Part shown: piece after piece, positions 1 through 8,639 of the stretch
How the letters are laid out: every line of letters starts with the position of its first letter
Position numbering within the stretch: the first letter of the stretch is position 1
Origin: an uncultured Bacteroidota bacterium
Lineage (GTDB): Bacteria > Bacteroidota > Bacteroidia > AKYH767-A > 2013-40CM-41-45
Reading direction: 5' to 3'
DNA: 59,555 bases
Assembly (NCBI GenBank): GCA_937871435.1
Contig: CALMQM010000092.1
Coordinates: 1-59,555 of the forward strand
Position numbers and translations under genes: made by a program
Notes under the pieces: model-generated
What the model was told of the DNA's origin: nothing
Database searches by the model: none
What the model saw: the letters and a program-made list of their open reading frames with translations, nothing else

Positions 1-1
1 A

Positions 2-218
2 TACCTGATACCTAGTACCTAATACCTAGTTCCTAATACCTAATACCTAATACCTAATACCTGGTACCTAATACCTGATACCTAGTACCTAATACCTAGT
101 TCCTAATACCTAATACCTAATACCTGATACCTAATACCTAATACCTAACACCTAATACCTAACACCTGCTACGAAATACCCGTTACTCCGTCCCACGCCC
201 CTCGTCCCTGTTTCCGGT
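2..218. repeat. 7-bp tandem array (TACCTAA-like) with 70-bp higher-order period
   Basis: From base 2 the sequence reads as consecutive 7-mers of the form TACCTRR (TACCTAA, TACCTGA, TACCTAG, TTCCTAA). There are about 24 clear units up to base 169. The 7-bp register then continues through increasingly divergent pyrimidine-rich units (TACGAAA, TACCCGT, TACTCCG, TCCCACG) to about 218. Bases 1-55 recur identically at 71-125, so ten units form a 70-bp super-repeat, which suggests segmental duplication inside the array. The array starts at the window edge and probably extends further left. No coding potential is seen. Confidence 0.95.
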
Positions 219-285
219 AATCAGTTATTGGATTAATTGTAACCCCTGAAAGGTTGGATATCTTATTTTCAATTCAGAAATCATT

Positions 286-362
286 AACCCGAAACCCAAA
301 ACCAGGAACCCGACACCAGGAACCAGGAGCTAGGAACTTGGAACCCGAAACCAGGAACCAAA
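286..362. repeat. 7-bp tandem array (AACCAGG / AACCCGA units)
   Basis: Eleven consecutive 7-mers can be read: AACCCGA, AACCCAA, AACCAGG, AACCCGA, CACCAGG, AACCAGG, AGCTAGG, AACTTGG, AACCCGA, AACCAGG, AACCAAA. The period equals that of the upstream array but the unit is different and out of phase with it. The open frame across it (254-457) translates to a low-complexity Arg/Asn/Pro/Glu peptide, as any 7-bp repeat without stops would, and is not a credible gene. Confidence 0.9.
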
Positions 363-614
363 AGTTATATGAAAAAGTATTGCAAAATAGTTTGGAAGGT
401 CTTATGTTTATGGTTCTAAAAAAATCTCTTTACAACACACTCATAATTTCTGTTTAATCAATTCATTATTGCCAGTATTCACCTGTTAAGAGTGCCAACT
501 TATCTTCCAATTTTAGTTCAATCAATTAGTACATTTTAATTTATTAGACAGCTTATAGTCTTCGATGACATCTGGTTTGACAATCAAGTAAATTCAAAGC
601 CATTGTGATTTGTC
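363..614. other. Intergenic region upstream of the PKD gene; no gene seen
   Basis: AT-rich sequence between the second 7-bp array and the putative promoter of the PKD-repeat gene. No open frame with recognisable protein content, no tRNA-like fold and no terminator hairpin were seen. Confidence 0.6.
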
Positions 615-643
615 TTGACCTATCAATCCTGATCATAGTTTAG
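615..643 (+). promoter_or_regulatory. Putative Bacteroidota-type promoter for the PKD-repeat gene
   Basis: TTG at 615-617, an 18-base spacer and TAGTTTAG at 636-643, which matches seven of eight positions of the -7 consensus TAnnTTTG. It lies about 73 bases before the start codon at 717. Pattern match only; the -7 element is imperfect. Confidence 0.4.
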
Positions 644-716
644 AAGTTCAGGCTTATCCCGTCCAATGAACTCTTAAAATTATTTATCAATCATATCCAA
701 CCTTAAACTAACAAAC

Positions 717-3545
717 ATGAAAACAACGGTACCAAATTATTATCGATTTTTAAAACTGAAGTGGGGACTTCTCATGCTCCTCATTTGTGTAAATTTTAGT
801 CTGTCGGCACAGGATTGTAATGTGGATAATGCTGTAAGCAATGGACAATATACCTTCATTTCGGCTTCGGGTTGTTCCTGGAATTCGGTGTCGGATGCTT
901 TAGTTCCGGGTACCTGCAAGCTCTGGGCGATTTACGGATATTCAGGTTACAATTACACCTTCAAAACTGGTTGTGGTGATGGTGCAGATGCTACCTGGGA
1001 TACTTACATTTCAATTTACAAATATGATTATGGTTCCGGAATCTGGTTGAATGTAGTGTCAAATGACGATGCTTATTGTTCTCCAAATTCTTATGCATCG
1101 AATGTCACTTACAACTGCAACACAAGTGATTATTTCCTGGTAAGAATTTCTGGTTACTCTTCAAGCGATGGAGGACCTTATACAATGGCGTATCAGGAGA
1201 GTGCAAATTTATCTGCTGCTTTCTCGACAAATATTAATGGAACATCTGTTGACTTCATCGATGGTTCGGTCGGAACAAATTTGTCTTACGCTTGGGATTT
1301 TGGCGACGGACAAACTTCTACTTCTTCCAATCCTACGATTGTTTATACCTGTCCGGGTACTTACAACGTTTCACTCGTAATTACGGACGGTGTGACCAGT
1401 TGCAGCAGTTCAAGCTATCAAAGTATTACAACAGGAGGCACTATTTCTGTAGCTGCATCTTATGATCCCGGCGTTAATGGAAACGTGATCACATTTACCA
1501 ATAACTCAACAGGTCCGATTACAGGATATTCATGGGATTTTGGTGACGGTTCTTCCAGTACCGCACAATCACCTGTCCAAACATATACCTGTTCAGGAAC
1601 TTATTTTGTTTCATTGACTGTGACTGATGGTACCTGCTCCAGTTCAATCGGTCAGTATGTTGTCGCGAATGGAGATCCTACTGCCAGTTTCAGTATCGCC
1701 AATGTAAATGGAAATACAGTTGATTTTACCGATGCTTCTTCCGGTACAAACCTGACTTATGATTGGGATTTTGGTGACGGGAATACTTCAACAGACCAGA
1801 ATCCTTCTCATACATACAATTGTCCTGGTGATTATACAGTTCGTCTGATCGTAAATTCTTTCGGTCCATGTACCAGTAATGCATATTATAAATATGTAAA
1901 AATTGTCGGTAACCCAACTGCATCTTATTCCTATACTGCCAGTGGTACAACTGCAACATTTGTAAATACATCAACAGGAAACATTATTTCATATGCCTGG
2001 GATTTCGGTGATGGCGGTAATTCCACTGCGCCTAATCCTACAAGAACGTATGCTTGTCCGGGATCTTATTATGTAGGTCTGGTTGCTACAACTGCTGCCG
2101 GCTGTACAGACTTTTATGGAACGTATATCTCTGTTTCTGGTGATCCACAGGCTGATTTCACCTCTGTTACAGCAGGAACTACAGTAAATTTTACTGATGC
2201 TTCGACTTCGGGAAGTGCACTTTCTTATTATTGGGAATTTGGAGATGGAAATACTTCAACATCTCAAAATCCTTCTAACACTTACACTTGTGGAGGTAAC
2301 TATTATGTGTTTTTGCAAGTAACTAATATGACAGGTTGTGTTTCTTATAAAACTCAGGGAATAACAATTGTCGGAGATCCAAACCCGGGATTCATTGCGA
2401 ATGTTTTACCAAATCTTACAGTTGATTTCAGCAACACTTCCACAGGATCAATCAGTTCATACGAATGGGATTTCGGTGACGGATTTACAAGCAACCAACC
2501 TACTCCAACGCACGTCTACAGCTGTCCTGGGACATATTATGTAATGCTTACTGTTACAGGAACCGGAGGTTGTGAGGTTTATACATTACAGCAAGTCGTT
2601 CTTAGCGGACTTCCAACTGCAGATTTTACTTTTGTAAATACAGGTAGTGATGTCGCATTCACAAATACTTCAGCGGGTACCGGACTTACATACTCATGGG
2701 ATTTTGGTGATGGAACCAATTCTACTTTGGATAATCCAACTCATACGTACAGTTGTGGTGGACATAAATATGTATATCTTATAGCTACAACACCGGCAGG
2801 TTGTACAAGTTCTTCGGGAAAATATGTAGAAGTATTGAGTGATCCTCATGCAAGTTATTCTTACACAGTAAATGGAACCACTGTTGATTTTACCAATACT
2901 TCCATTGGTAATATAGCTTATCAATACTGGGAATTTGACTACTCAAACTATAGTTTCAGTACAAATTCATCCTTCACATTTAATACCTGTGGTGAACATC
3001 AAATCAATCTGTACGTCACAAATGGAAACGGTTGTACTGATTTCATGGATGGCAGTATTTCTCTGCCATATACCGGTGTGAGCAATCTTGTCGGAGAAAC
3101 AATTACTGCAGACGCGAATGGCGCGACCTATCAGTGGATCGATTGTAACAACGGCAACGCTCCTCTTGCAGGAGAAGTTGGACAGAGTTTCACTGCCACA
3201 GTGAATGGAAATTACGCAGTAATTGTCACCGCAGGCGGTTGTTCCGATACTTCAGAATGCGTGGCAATTACAACGGTTGGCATTGCTCATTCTGCAGATG
3301 AACCAAAGATCAGTATCTATCCAAATCCGGGTAATGATCGTTTCAACATCAAGAGCTATGCTGCCGGTAAAGTTGAACTGAGTGTTACGGACATGATTGG
3401 AAAAGTAATCTACAACAATCACATTAACGCTACAGGAGTATTCACACAAATACTTGACCTCACTTCATATCCAAGTGGCGTTTATACTGTGAAACTTCAA
3501 TCTTCAAACAATAAAACCATTACCCAAAAACTTGTAAAGGAATAA
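717..3545 (+). CDS. Exported PKD-repeat protein with T9SS sorting domain
   Basis: A 942-residue predicted surface or secreted protein. Residues 1-31 form a signal peptide ending LSA-Q. Residues about 32-165 form a cysteine-containing N-terminal domain of unknown type, possibly CUB- or PPC-like. Eight PKD-type units of about 78 residues follow. Their WDFGDG or WEFGDG cores lie near residues 191, 272, 349, 427, 504, 583 and 660, and a degenerate eighth unit lies near 737 (WEFDYS). Each unit carries a cysteine in the Y-x-C-P-G strand and a second one 14-17 residues later. After an Ig-like linker the protein ends in a T9SS type A C-terminal domain (about 861-942; IYPNPG motif, then the GKV and GVYTVKL strands). 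PKD arrays in this phylum are usually adhesive or structural. The substrate is unknown and no enzyme domain is visible. It is monocistronic, followed by a strong terminator. Confidence 0.93.
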   Translation: MKTTVPNYYRFLKLKWGLLMLLICVNFSLSAQDCNVDNAVSNGQYTFISASGCSWNSVSDALVPGTCKLWAIYGYSGYNYTFKTGCGDGADATWDTYISIYKYDYGSGIWLNVVSNDDAYCSPNSYASNVTYNCNTSDYFLVRISGYSSSDGGPYTMAYQESANLSAAFSTNINGTSVDFIDGSVGTNLSYAWDFGDGQTSTSSNPTIVYTCPGTYNVSLVITDGVTSCSSSSYQSITTGGTISVAASYDPGVNGNVITFTNNSTGPITGYSWDFGDGSSSTAQSPVQTYTCSGTYFVSLTVTDGTCSSSIGQYVVANGDPTASFSIANVNGNTVDFTDASSGTNLTYDWDFGDGNTSTDQNPSHTYNCPGDYTVRLIVNSFGPCTSNAYYKYVKIVGNPTASYSYTASGTTATFVNTSTGNIISYAWDFGDGGNSTAPNPTRTYACPGSYYVGLVATTAAGCTDFYGTYISVSGDPQADFTSVTAGTTVNFTDASTSGSALSYYWEFGDGNTSTSQNPSNTYTCGGNYYVFLQVTNMTGCVSYKTQGITIVGDPNPGFIANVLPNLTVDFSNTSTGSISSYEWDFGDGFTSNQPTPTHVYSCPGTYYVMLTVTGTGGCEVYTLQQVVLSGLPTADFTFVNTGSDVAFTNTSAGTGLTYSWDFGDGTNSTLDNPTHTYSCGGHKYVYLIATTPAGCTSSSGKYVEVLSDPHASYSYTVNGTTVDFTNTSIGNIAYQYWEFDYSNYSFSTNSSFTFNTCGEHQINLYVTNGNGCTDFMDGSISLPYTGVSNLVGETITADANGATYQWIDCNNGNAPLAGEVGQSFTATVNGNYAVIVTAGGCSDTSECVAITTVGIAHSADEPKISIYPNPGNDRFNIKSYAAGKVELSVTDMIGKVIYNNHINATGVFTQILDLTSYPSGVYTVKLQSSNNKTITQKLVKE

Positions 3546-3568
3546 TAACAAGTTTCAACGCATAAAAA

Positions 3569-3598
3569 AGTCCTGCGAAATCGCAGGACTTTTTTTTT
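3569..3598 (+). terminator. Rho-independent terminator of the PKD-repeat gene
   Basis: Perfect 9-bp stem AGTCCTGCG / CGCAGGACT with an AAAT loop, followed by an uninterrupted run of T, 24 bases after the stop codon at 3545. Confidence 0.95.
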
Positions 3599-3709
3599 CT
3601 ACAACTCCGGCCTCTATAGGTTAATAATTGTCGATACAAAAATATCCGGCCATGATAAAGATCCATTCAAAATACCATTTATCAGAAATACCTTTACAAA
3701 AAAAATACC

Positions 3710-4156
3710 ATGAAAAAAATATTAATCCTGCTTGGCCTTTGCAATCTCATAACACTGGCAACATATTCTCAAGAGTATAAAATTATCACCATTGTAGAAT
3801 CTATTGTTCCCGGCGGCGCTGGCCGCTCCCGTATCATCGAGAATCAGGGCAATGTGAACATTGATGCCGTCACTACGGAAAGAGAAGGAAATAAGAGTAA
3901 ATCCTCCAATGTGGATCGGGGCGATTTGAAGGAGGCCGGAGAGAATTTAAAGGAAACCAAACTGCTCAACTTCTACTCCCTCGTTGGAATAAATTTCCAG
4001 AATATTGCCTCGAATGATGCAGTAATCGGAGCTAAAATAAATGAGATGGTAAAAAACGGATGGAAAGTTGCCTATGTGACCAGTGCTGTTGAATCAGATG
4101 CGGGCAAGGATGATGGCAATGGAATTTTCATTACCCGAATCTTTTTTACAAAATAG
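3710..4156 (+). CDS. Small exported protein of unknown function
   Basis: A 148-residue protein with a clear signal peptide (MKKILILLGLCNLITLATYS, cleavage before QEY). The mature part contains a glycine-rich PGGAGRSRI segment, a charged central stretch, and a C-terminal alpha/beta-looking half ending in strand residues (FITRIFFTK). I do not recognise the family. It has no lipobox or membrane segment, so it is expected in the periplasm. It stands alone between two terminators, with its start at the only ATG preceding the signal peptide. Confidence 0.8.
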   Translation: MKKILILLGLCNLITLATYSQEYKIITIVESIVPGGAGRSRIIENQGNVNIDAVTTEREGNKSKSSNVDRGDLKEAGENLKETKLLNFYSLVGINFQNIASNDAVIGAKINEMVKNGWKVAYVTSAVESDAGKDDGNGIFITRIFFTK

Positions 4157-4188
4157 TATTCAATATTTTCTCAACTACTACCTGACAT

Positions 4189-4220
4189 AAAAAAAGCAAA
4201 CCATGCCGGTTTGCTTTTTT
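4189..4220. terminator. Bidirectional rho-independent terminator
   Basis: Stem AAAAAGCAAACC paired with GGTTTGCTTTTT around a short loop, with A and T runs on both sides. It lies between the convergent genes ending at 4156 (plus) and 4257 (minus), so it can serve both. Confidence 0.92.
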
Positions 4221-4256
4221 GTTTTATAAAATGCTGTAACATTTTAAGCTAAATGT

Positions 4257-5315
4257 TTAGCGTGTTTTTCTCAATTTAATTTTGTGTCCCAAAATATAAC
4301 TGATACCGGCCCTCAATTCTGTCCGCCGAATATCAAAATCATTGTCTACATAAAAATAATCCAAAACCAATTGTGAATTAGCATAGCGCTTTTCAGAATT
4401 CACGATATTCTTTCCATTGAACGTAAATCGTGCTTCCAGAGAAAATACAAAATTGTCTGTCTGTATTGCAGTCCCTGCTCCTATTGCAAGACTACCAAAA
4501 TCTCTCCTTCTCAAATCGGATTTGATCATATCCACTTTGTTTACCGCAAGCTGATATGACGGATACCCGTTTTGACTGGAACCGGAAACGCCGTTTATCT
4601 CCAAATCCGCAAATGATTTGTCAAGCCTTAAATACTGATATCCTCCTGCAACAAAAATGCGAATGGACTTCAGGTCTACACTATACTTCAGCATGCCCGT
4701 GATATCATAATTGACACTCGTTTCCGAATATTTCAGATTCCATGACTGTTCGGTGGGTATGTCCCTCGAATAGGTAGATCTTGAATAGGTAGGATCTGCA
4801 TTGATCGAAAGACCTCCAAAAAATATCCATTCCAGATGTAATCCCCCAACAATTCCTATCTGTGGTGTATAAGGTTTGCCATAATCCGCTCCTTCCAAAA
4901 TAGAATACTCTTTTTGAATATGAGCAAATGGATAATTGAATCCTCCCTGTATCCCTATCAGAAAAGAAGGACTTACCTGGTATTTTCGAATAGCACTGTT
5001 GTACACGGAAACAACTTCCGGATCCGGTACCACATAATTCGGATTTAATTTCAACAAACGATAAACCAATTTATCCGTTGCTTCAGGATTATCCTTCTGA
5101 ATTTGTGAATATATCATCATGATAATCGCCCGCTCTTTTTCACCATTAGAAAAATTGCATTGTGTTAAACCCGATTCGAGCATTGAAATTACTCCATCAT
5201 AATTTCCCGCATCAAAAGCTGTTTGCGCATCCTTCAAAAGTGATTCACAAATCATCTGTGATCGACCCGAAAAGGAAAACAGGATTAAAGAGAATATCAG
5301 TACAAGTTGTTTCAT
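4257..5315 (-). CDS. Outer-membrane beta-barrel protein with helical TPR-like N-terminus
   Basis: A 352-residue protein starting at the ATG at 5315; a TTG two codons upstream is less likely. The signal peptide is MKQLVLIFSLILFSFSGRS. Residues about 20-105 are helical and TPR-like (AQTAFDAGNYDGVISMLESG, then a second helix pair ending LLKLNPNYV). From about residue 115 amphipathic beta strands alternate with turns to a C-terminal ISYILGHKIKL strand, as in PorT/OMP_b-brl_2-type barrels. It lies 55 bp downstream of the STAND/WD40 gene on the same strand with no terminator between, so the two are probably co-transcribed. The N-terminal helices would face the periplasm. Function is inferred only from topology and neighbour. 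Confidence 0.8.
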   Translation of the reverse strand: MKQLVLIFSLILFSFSGRSQMICESLLKDAQTAFDAGNYDGVISMLESGLTQCNFSNGEKERAIIMMIYSQIQKDNPEATDKLVYRLLKLNPNYVVPDPEVVSVYNSAIRKYQVSPSFLIGIQGGFNYPFAHIQKEYSILEGADYGKPYTPQIGIVGGLHLEWIFFGGLSINADPTYSRSTYSRDIPTEQSWNLKYSETSVNYDITGMLKYSVDLKSIRIFVAGGYQYLRLDKSFADLEINGVSGSSQNGYPSYQLAVNKVDMIKSDLRRRDFGSLAIGAGTAIQTDNFVFSLEARFTFNGKNIVNSEKRYANSQLVLDYFYVDNDFDIRRTELRAGISYILGHKIKLRKTR

Positions 5316-5370
5316 GAACAATTTTTAACCGGAAAAACAAATATAGTAAATGAATTCAGATGGGTAGTGC

Positions 5371-8300
5371 TTACTGTTCGTATGGCAAATCAGTTGCCAC
5401 ATAATTGGTCCATTCCTGCTGCGTCATTTTTCTCGTCACCTTTTGCTTCACTTTTGTATACAAGGTATATACGTCCGTATCCCAATAACGTAAGGAAAAA
5501 TCACACGTGGCATACAACCTCTTGCCATCGTCAAATGCAAGATGCTTGGATTTTGTCTGATGATCTTTAATTACCAATGGTTTTGAATCAATACGATCTG
5601 TCGGGAAAATCCGAATTCGTTGGTCTGCCGAAGAAATCGCAAGCAAAGAACCTGAAATATTAAAGCACATTTCATCTACTGCAGCATTGGATAACTTGAT
5701 TTCCTTCACATAGCCTGCACTTGAAGTATTCATATTGATGAAATACGCTTTCCCGTCTTTATATCCGGCTGCAACCTGTGATCCTGAAACATTGTACCGC
5801 ACTACAGCACAAACATCTGAATGAGAAAAAAGAATATTTGCATTCGTATCATGCAGTTTGTACTGCCTGATTTTCCCATCATCACAACCCGCTAAAAAAG
5901 ATCCATTCTGTGGATGAAAACAAAGCGACCTGCAGGTATATTCCAGCATAATCTTGTCAACAGGACCCTTGTTCACATCGTTCAAATCCCAGACACAAAT
6001 GCTATTGTCCCTCGATGATGTCACCAGCCATTTACCATCCTGACTAAAAGCGGCAGACCTTAGATACATGGTATGACCATTTAACAATACACTTTGTGGA
6101 GTTGATCCGGATAAATCCCACAAACGAATTTCTTTGTCTTCATAGCCTGTAACCAGGTATCGACCCGTTGAATTTAAAAATGCTGTAGACAACAACCGTG
6201 TTCCCGGCAGTGTGTACGTCGAAACGGTTTTGAATTGTCTACCATCCGCGGTTATAACAGTCACAGTTCCATTCAGGGATATAGTGACAATCTTTTTACC
6301 CATTACAGATGTCATTGCAATCAACTCAGTCTTTCCCTGAACTACACTGTTTGAGTAATTTTTATCAATCACATCATTGGCCGAATACAGTGCATCAAAT
6401 ATGGAAGGATCAAACAAAGCACCGCCGTTTTCAGTCTGGAATGAATAAGCCTGTAAAGCCAACAATGCAGCCAGCTGAGGATCTTCATATTTGTTCAATG
6501 CTTTACTTGCAAGCAGTTGAGCAAGATTGAGCAATCGGGTTTTTCGGATCTGCTCTTCCAGATCTTTTGCTTTTTCCTTTTCAGTTTCTACAATTTGTAT
6601 TTGCGTTTGTACTTTTTTTCGTTGTTCTTCCTCCTGGAGTCGTCTTTCTTCGGCCAGCAAAAAACTCTGTCTTGCATCCTGTGCATTTTTTTCAGCAAGT
6701 ACTTTCTGACGTTCCATTTCACGCTGAGCAGAATCCGCTTTTTCAGAATTCATCAGTGCCAGGTCAGCATTCTGATTGGCTTTGTCCTCACTTAACTCTG
6801 CCAACCTGCGACTTTCATCCGCTTTGTCTCTTTCTTTCAGAGCCTCAATGCTGTTCTTTTCAGCCTTCTTTGTCTGTATCATTGCCCAGAAACTCAAAAC
6901 TGAAATCACTCCGAGAAAAACTGAAACAGCGGCATTGGTTAATATCCTTCTTCGCCGTCTGCTTTTTACTTCCTGAACTCTTTCAATTCTGCTTTCTTCC
7001 AAAAAATTCAATGCCAGCTTGAAATAAGAATTGTATTGTTCCGCCCAGGCTTCATTGGGTTGATTTTTTTCTTTCCACTCCAGGGCTACTTGTAATTCCG
7101 GATTTCTCCATAACCCGCCCTTCCCATTCTTGTGAAGTAAAGCTCCTGTACACATCCGCTCATACAAATTTGCGGATTCAGCTTCTTCATCAACCCAATC
7201 TCTTAATCGTTCCCACACACGCATAAAACTTTCGTGTGAGATATCCATCACAGTGGTATCATTAATTTGAACACTCTCAGATGGAAGGATGAATGTTCTG
7301 CCTTTTCTACGGAAAGGCGCAAGTACCTCCTGCAATTGCTCCTGGCTGGCACCGGTAATCTCTTTCAATCGTTTCACAGAAGTAGGTCTGCGAATTCCAC
7401 GGTTGTCTCCACCCTTTACTGTGAGTGCTTTAAAAATTAACCCGGCCAATTTTTGCTGCTCCTGGTCTAACTCTGCAAGAGCCTCTTCCGCATGCGCTGA
7501 AAGTGCGTGACCCAGACCTCCTGTCATTTCGTAATGCCGGAGTTCCATAGGTTCTCCTTCATGCGCTGTCTGAGTCCAGGTATCCCATGTTCTCATCATT
7601 GCATGTTGTAAAATTGGTAACTGATCCGGATTATCGCCTGAATCATCCAGCACTTGTTGAATAAGACGTGGAGCAATTTTACCATGCGCAAATTCAATCG
7701 GACCGGTAATAGCTCGCTTGATTTGTTCCCGGTTCATTCTGGGAACCAGATAATGACCATCATTAATCGCTTCAGGGAGTCCTTCAAAACGTGCGCAATC
7801 ACCCATGAAATCTGAACGGATAGTCAGCACAACATAAATTGGAACATCCCTTTGATGCACAGCAGCTATGATCAGGTTCACAAATTGTTCCGCTTCTTCC
7901 GCGGAAATTTCATCGAACATTTCCTGATAGCGGAAAATCTCTTCAAATTGATCCAATAAAATCAGAAGAGGTGTTTTTGGAGGCAATACACTCCGGACAG
8001 CCTGAACCAGACCCAATGCATTCCCCTGAAGATTTTTCAAAATATTCTTTTGCAATTCTTCAGGATTTGTGGAAGAATGATTGGACTTTGTCATCGAATT
8101 TGCCAATGATATAGCAAGATTCTTCAAGGGAGCATTTCCGGGTCTCATGGTTGCAACCAACCAACCCGAATTCCCTTCAGATTGTAATTCCCCTTCCAGA
8201 ATTGTCGGAACAAGACCAGCTTTCACAAGCGAAGATTTACCACTGCCGGAGCTACCAACAATTGCAACAAAGTGATGTTGTTTTAGTTTTTTTAATAAAT

Positions 8301-8391
8301 CCTGGATATGACTTTCCCTCCCAAAGAACAAATGATGTTCACGGTGATCAAATGATCTTAGTCCGGGAAATGGATTTTTAAGATTCAACAT
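5371..8391 (-). CDS. Membrane-anchored STAND (nSTAND1-type) ATPase with coiled coil and WD40 propeller
   Basis: A 1006-residue protein. The N-terminus (NPFPGLRSF...LFFGRE) is the signature start of nSTAND1 NTPases. Walker A is GSSGSGKSS at 46-54 and Walker B is LLILLDQFEE at 142-151. The STAND helical region extends to about 470. An arginine-rich stretch (KSRRRRR) precedes one transmembrane helix at about 478-502. Residues about 503-614 form a highly charged continuous coiled coil, then a conserved helical linker (LASKALNKYEDPQLAALLALQAY), then WD40 repeats from about 660 to the end (for example GHTMYLRSAAFSQDGKWLVTS). The positive-inside rule favours a cytoplasmic ATPase and periplasmic coiled coil and propeller. 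STAND ATPases are signal-triggered switches in defence, stress and death pathways; no effector domain is visible here. It is the first gene of a pair with the downstream barrel protein. Confidence 0.9.
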   Translation of the reverse strand: MLNLKNPFPGLRSFDHREHHLFFGRESHIQDLLKKLKQHHFVAIVGSSGSGKSSLVKAGLVPTILEGELQSEGNSGWLVATMRPGNAPLKNLAISLANSMTKSNHSSTNPEELQKNILKNLQGNALGLVQAVRSVLPPKTPLLILLDQFEEIFRYQEMFDEISAEEAEQFVNLIIAAVHQRDVPIYVVLTIRSDFMGDCARFEGLPEAINDGHYLVPRMNREQIKRAITGPIEFAHGKIAPRLIQQVLDDSGDNPDQLPILQHAMMRTWDTWTQTAHEGEPMELRHYEMTGGLGHALSAHAEEALAELDQEQQKLAGLIFKALTVKGGDNRGIRRPTSVKRLKEITGASQEQLQEVLAPFRRKGRTFILPSESVQINDTTVMDISHESFMRVWERLRDWVDEEAESANLYERMCTGALLHKNGKGGLWRNPELQVALEWKEKNQPNEAWAEQYNSYFKLALNFLEESRIERVQEVKSRRRRRILTNAAVSVFLGVISVLSFWAMIQTKKAEKNSIEALKERDKADESRRLAELSEDKANQNADLALMNSEKADSAQREMERQKVLAEKNAQDARQSFLLAEERRLQEEEQRKKVQTQIQIVETEKEKAKDLEEQIRKTRLLNLAQLLASKALNKYEDPQLAALLALQAYSFQTENGGALFDPSIFDALYSANDVIDKNYSNSVVQGKTELIAMTSVMGKKIVTISLNGTVTVITADGRQFKTVSTYTLPGTRLLSTAFLNSTGRYLVTGYEDKEIRLWDLSGSTPQSVLLNGHTMYLRSAAFSQDGKWLVTSSRDNSICVWDLNDVNKGPVDKIMLEYTCRSLCFHPQNGSFLAGCDDGKIRQYKLHDTNANILFSHSDVCAVVRYNVSGSQVAAGYKDGKAYFINMNTSSAGYVKEIKLSNAAVDEMCFNISGSLLAISSADQRIRIFPTDRIDSKPLVIKDHQTKSKHLAFDDGKRLYATCDFSLRYWDTDVYTLYTKVKQKVTRKMTQQEWTNYVATDLPYEQ

Positions 8392-8600
8392 AGAAAATAA
8401 TCAAAACTGAATGCAGGCAAATCAAATCAGCGAGTAAAATAGGAATTTCCGAGTATATCCTCAAAACCAAACAAAATTAATTTCCCGTTAATTAATGATT
8501 TAAATGAGGAAATCCATCATCATAGTTTTCCGGCATCATAACCTGTCAACTATAATCCTGTTCGCGATAGGTGAAATCAAATATTAATTTCATCTTGCAG

Positions 8601-8631
8601 TTGAAAAATACTGCCGAGTAACTTATATTTG
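8601..8631 (+). promoter_or_regulatory. Consensus Bacteroidota promoter directly upstream of histidine kinase
   Basis: TTG at 8601-8603, a 20-base spacer and a perfect TAnnTTTG element (TATATTTG) at 8624-8631. The start codon at 8640 is only eight bases past the element, so the transcript would have almost no 5' leader. Confidence 0.7.
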
Positions 8632-8639
8632 GTTGACCC

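Noticed and set aside
254-457. Open frame for a 67-residue Arg/Asn/Pro/Glu-rich peptide
   Set aside because: It is generated by reading through the 7-bp array at 286-362 and has no domain or plausible initiation context. Low-complexity frames of this kind follow from the repeat.
6567-7022. Phe/Leu-rich plus-strand frames opposite the STAND gene that resemble membrane proteins
   Set aside because: They are antisense to the Lys/Glu-rich coiled coil, whose complement always reads as Phe/Leu/Ser-rich.
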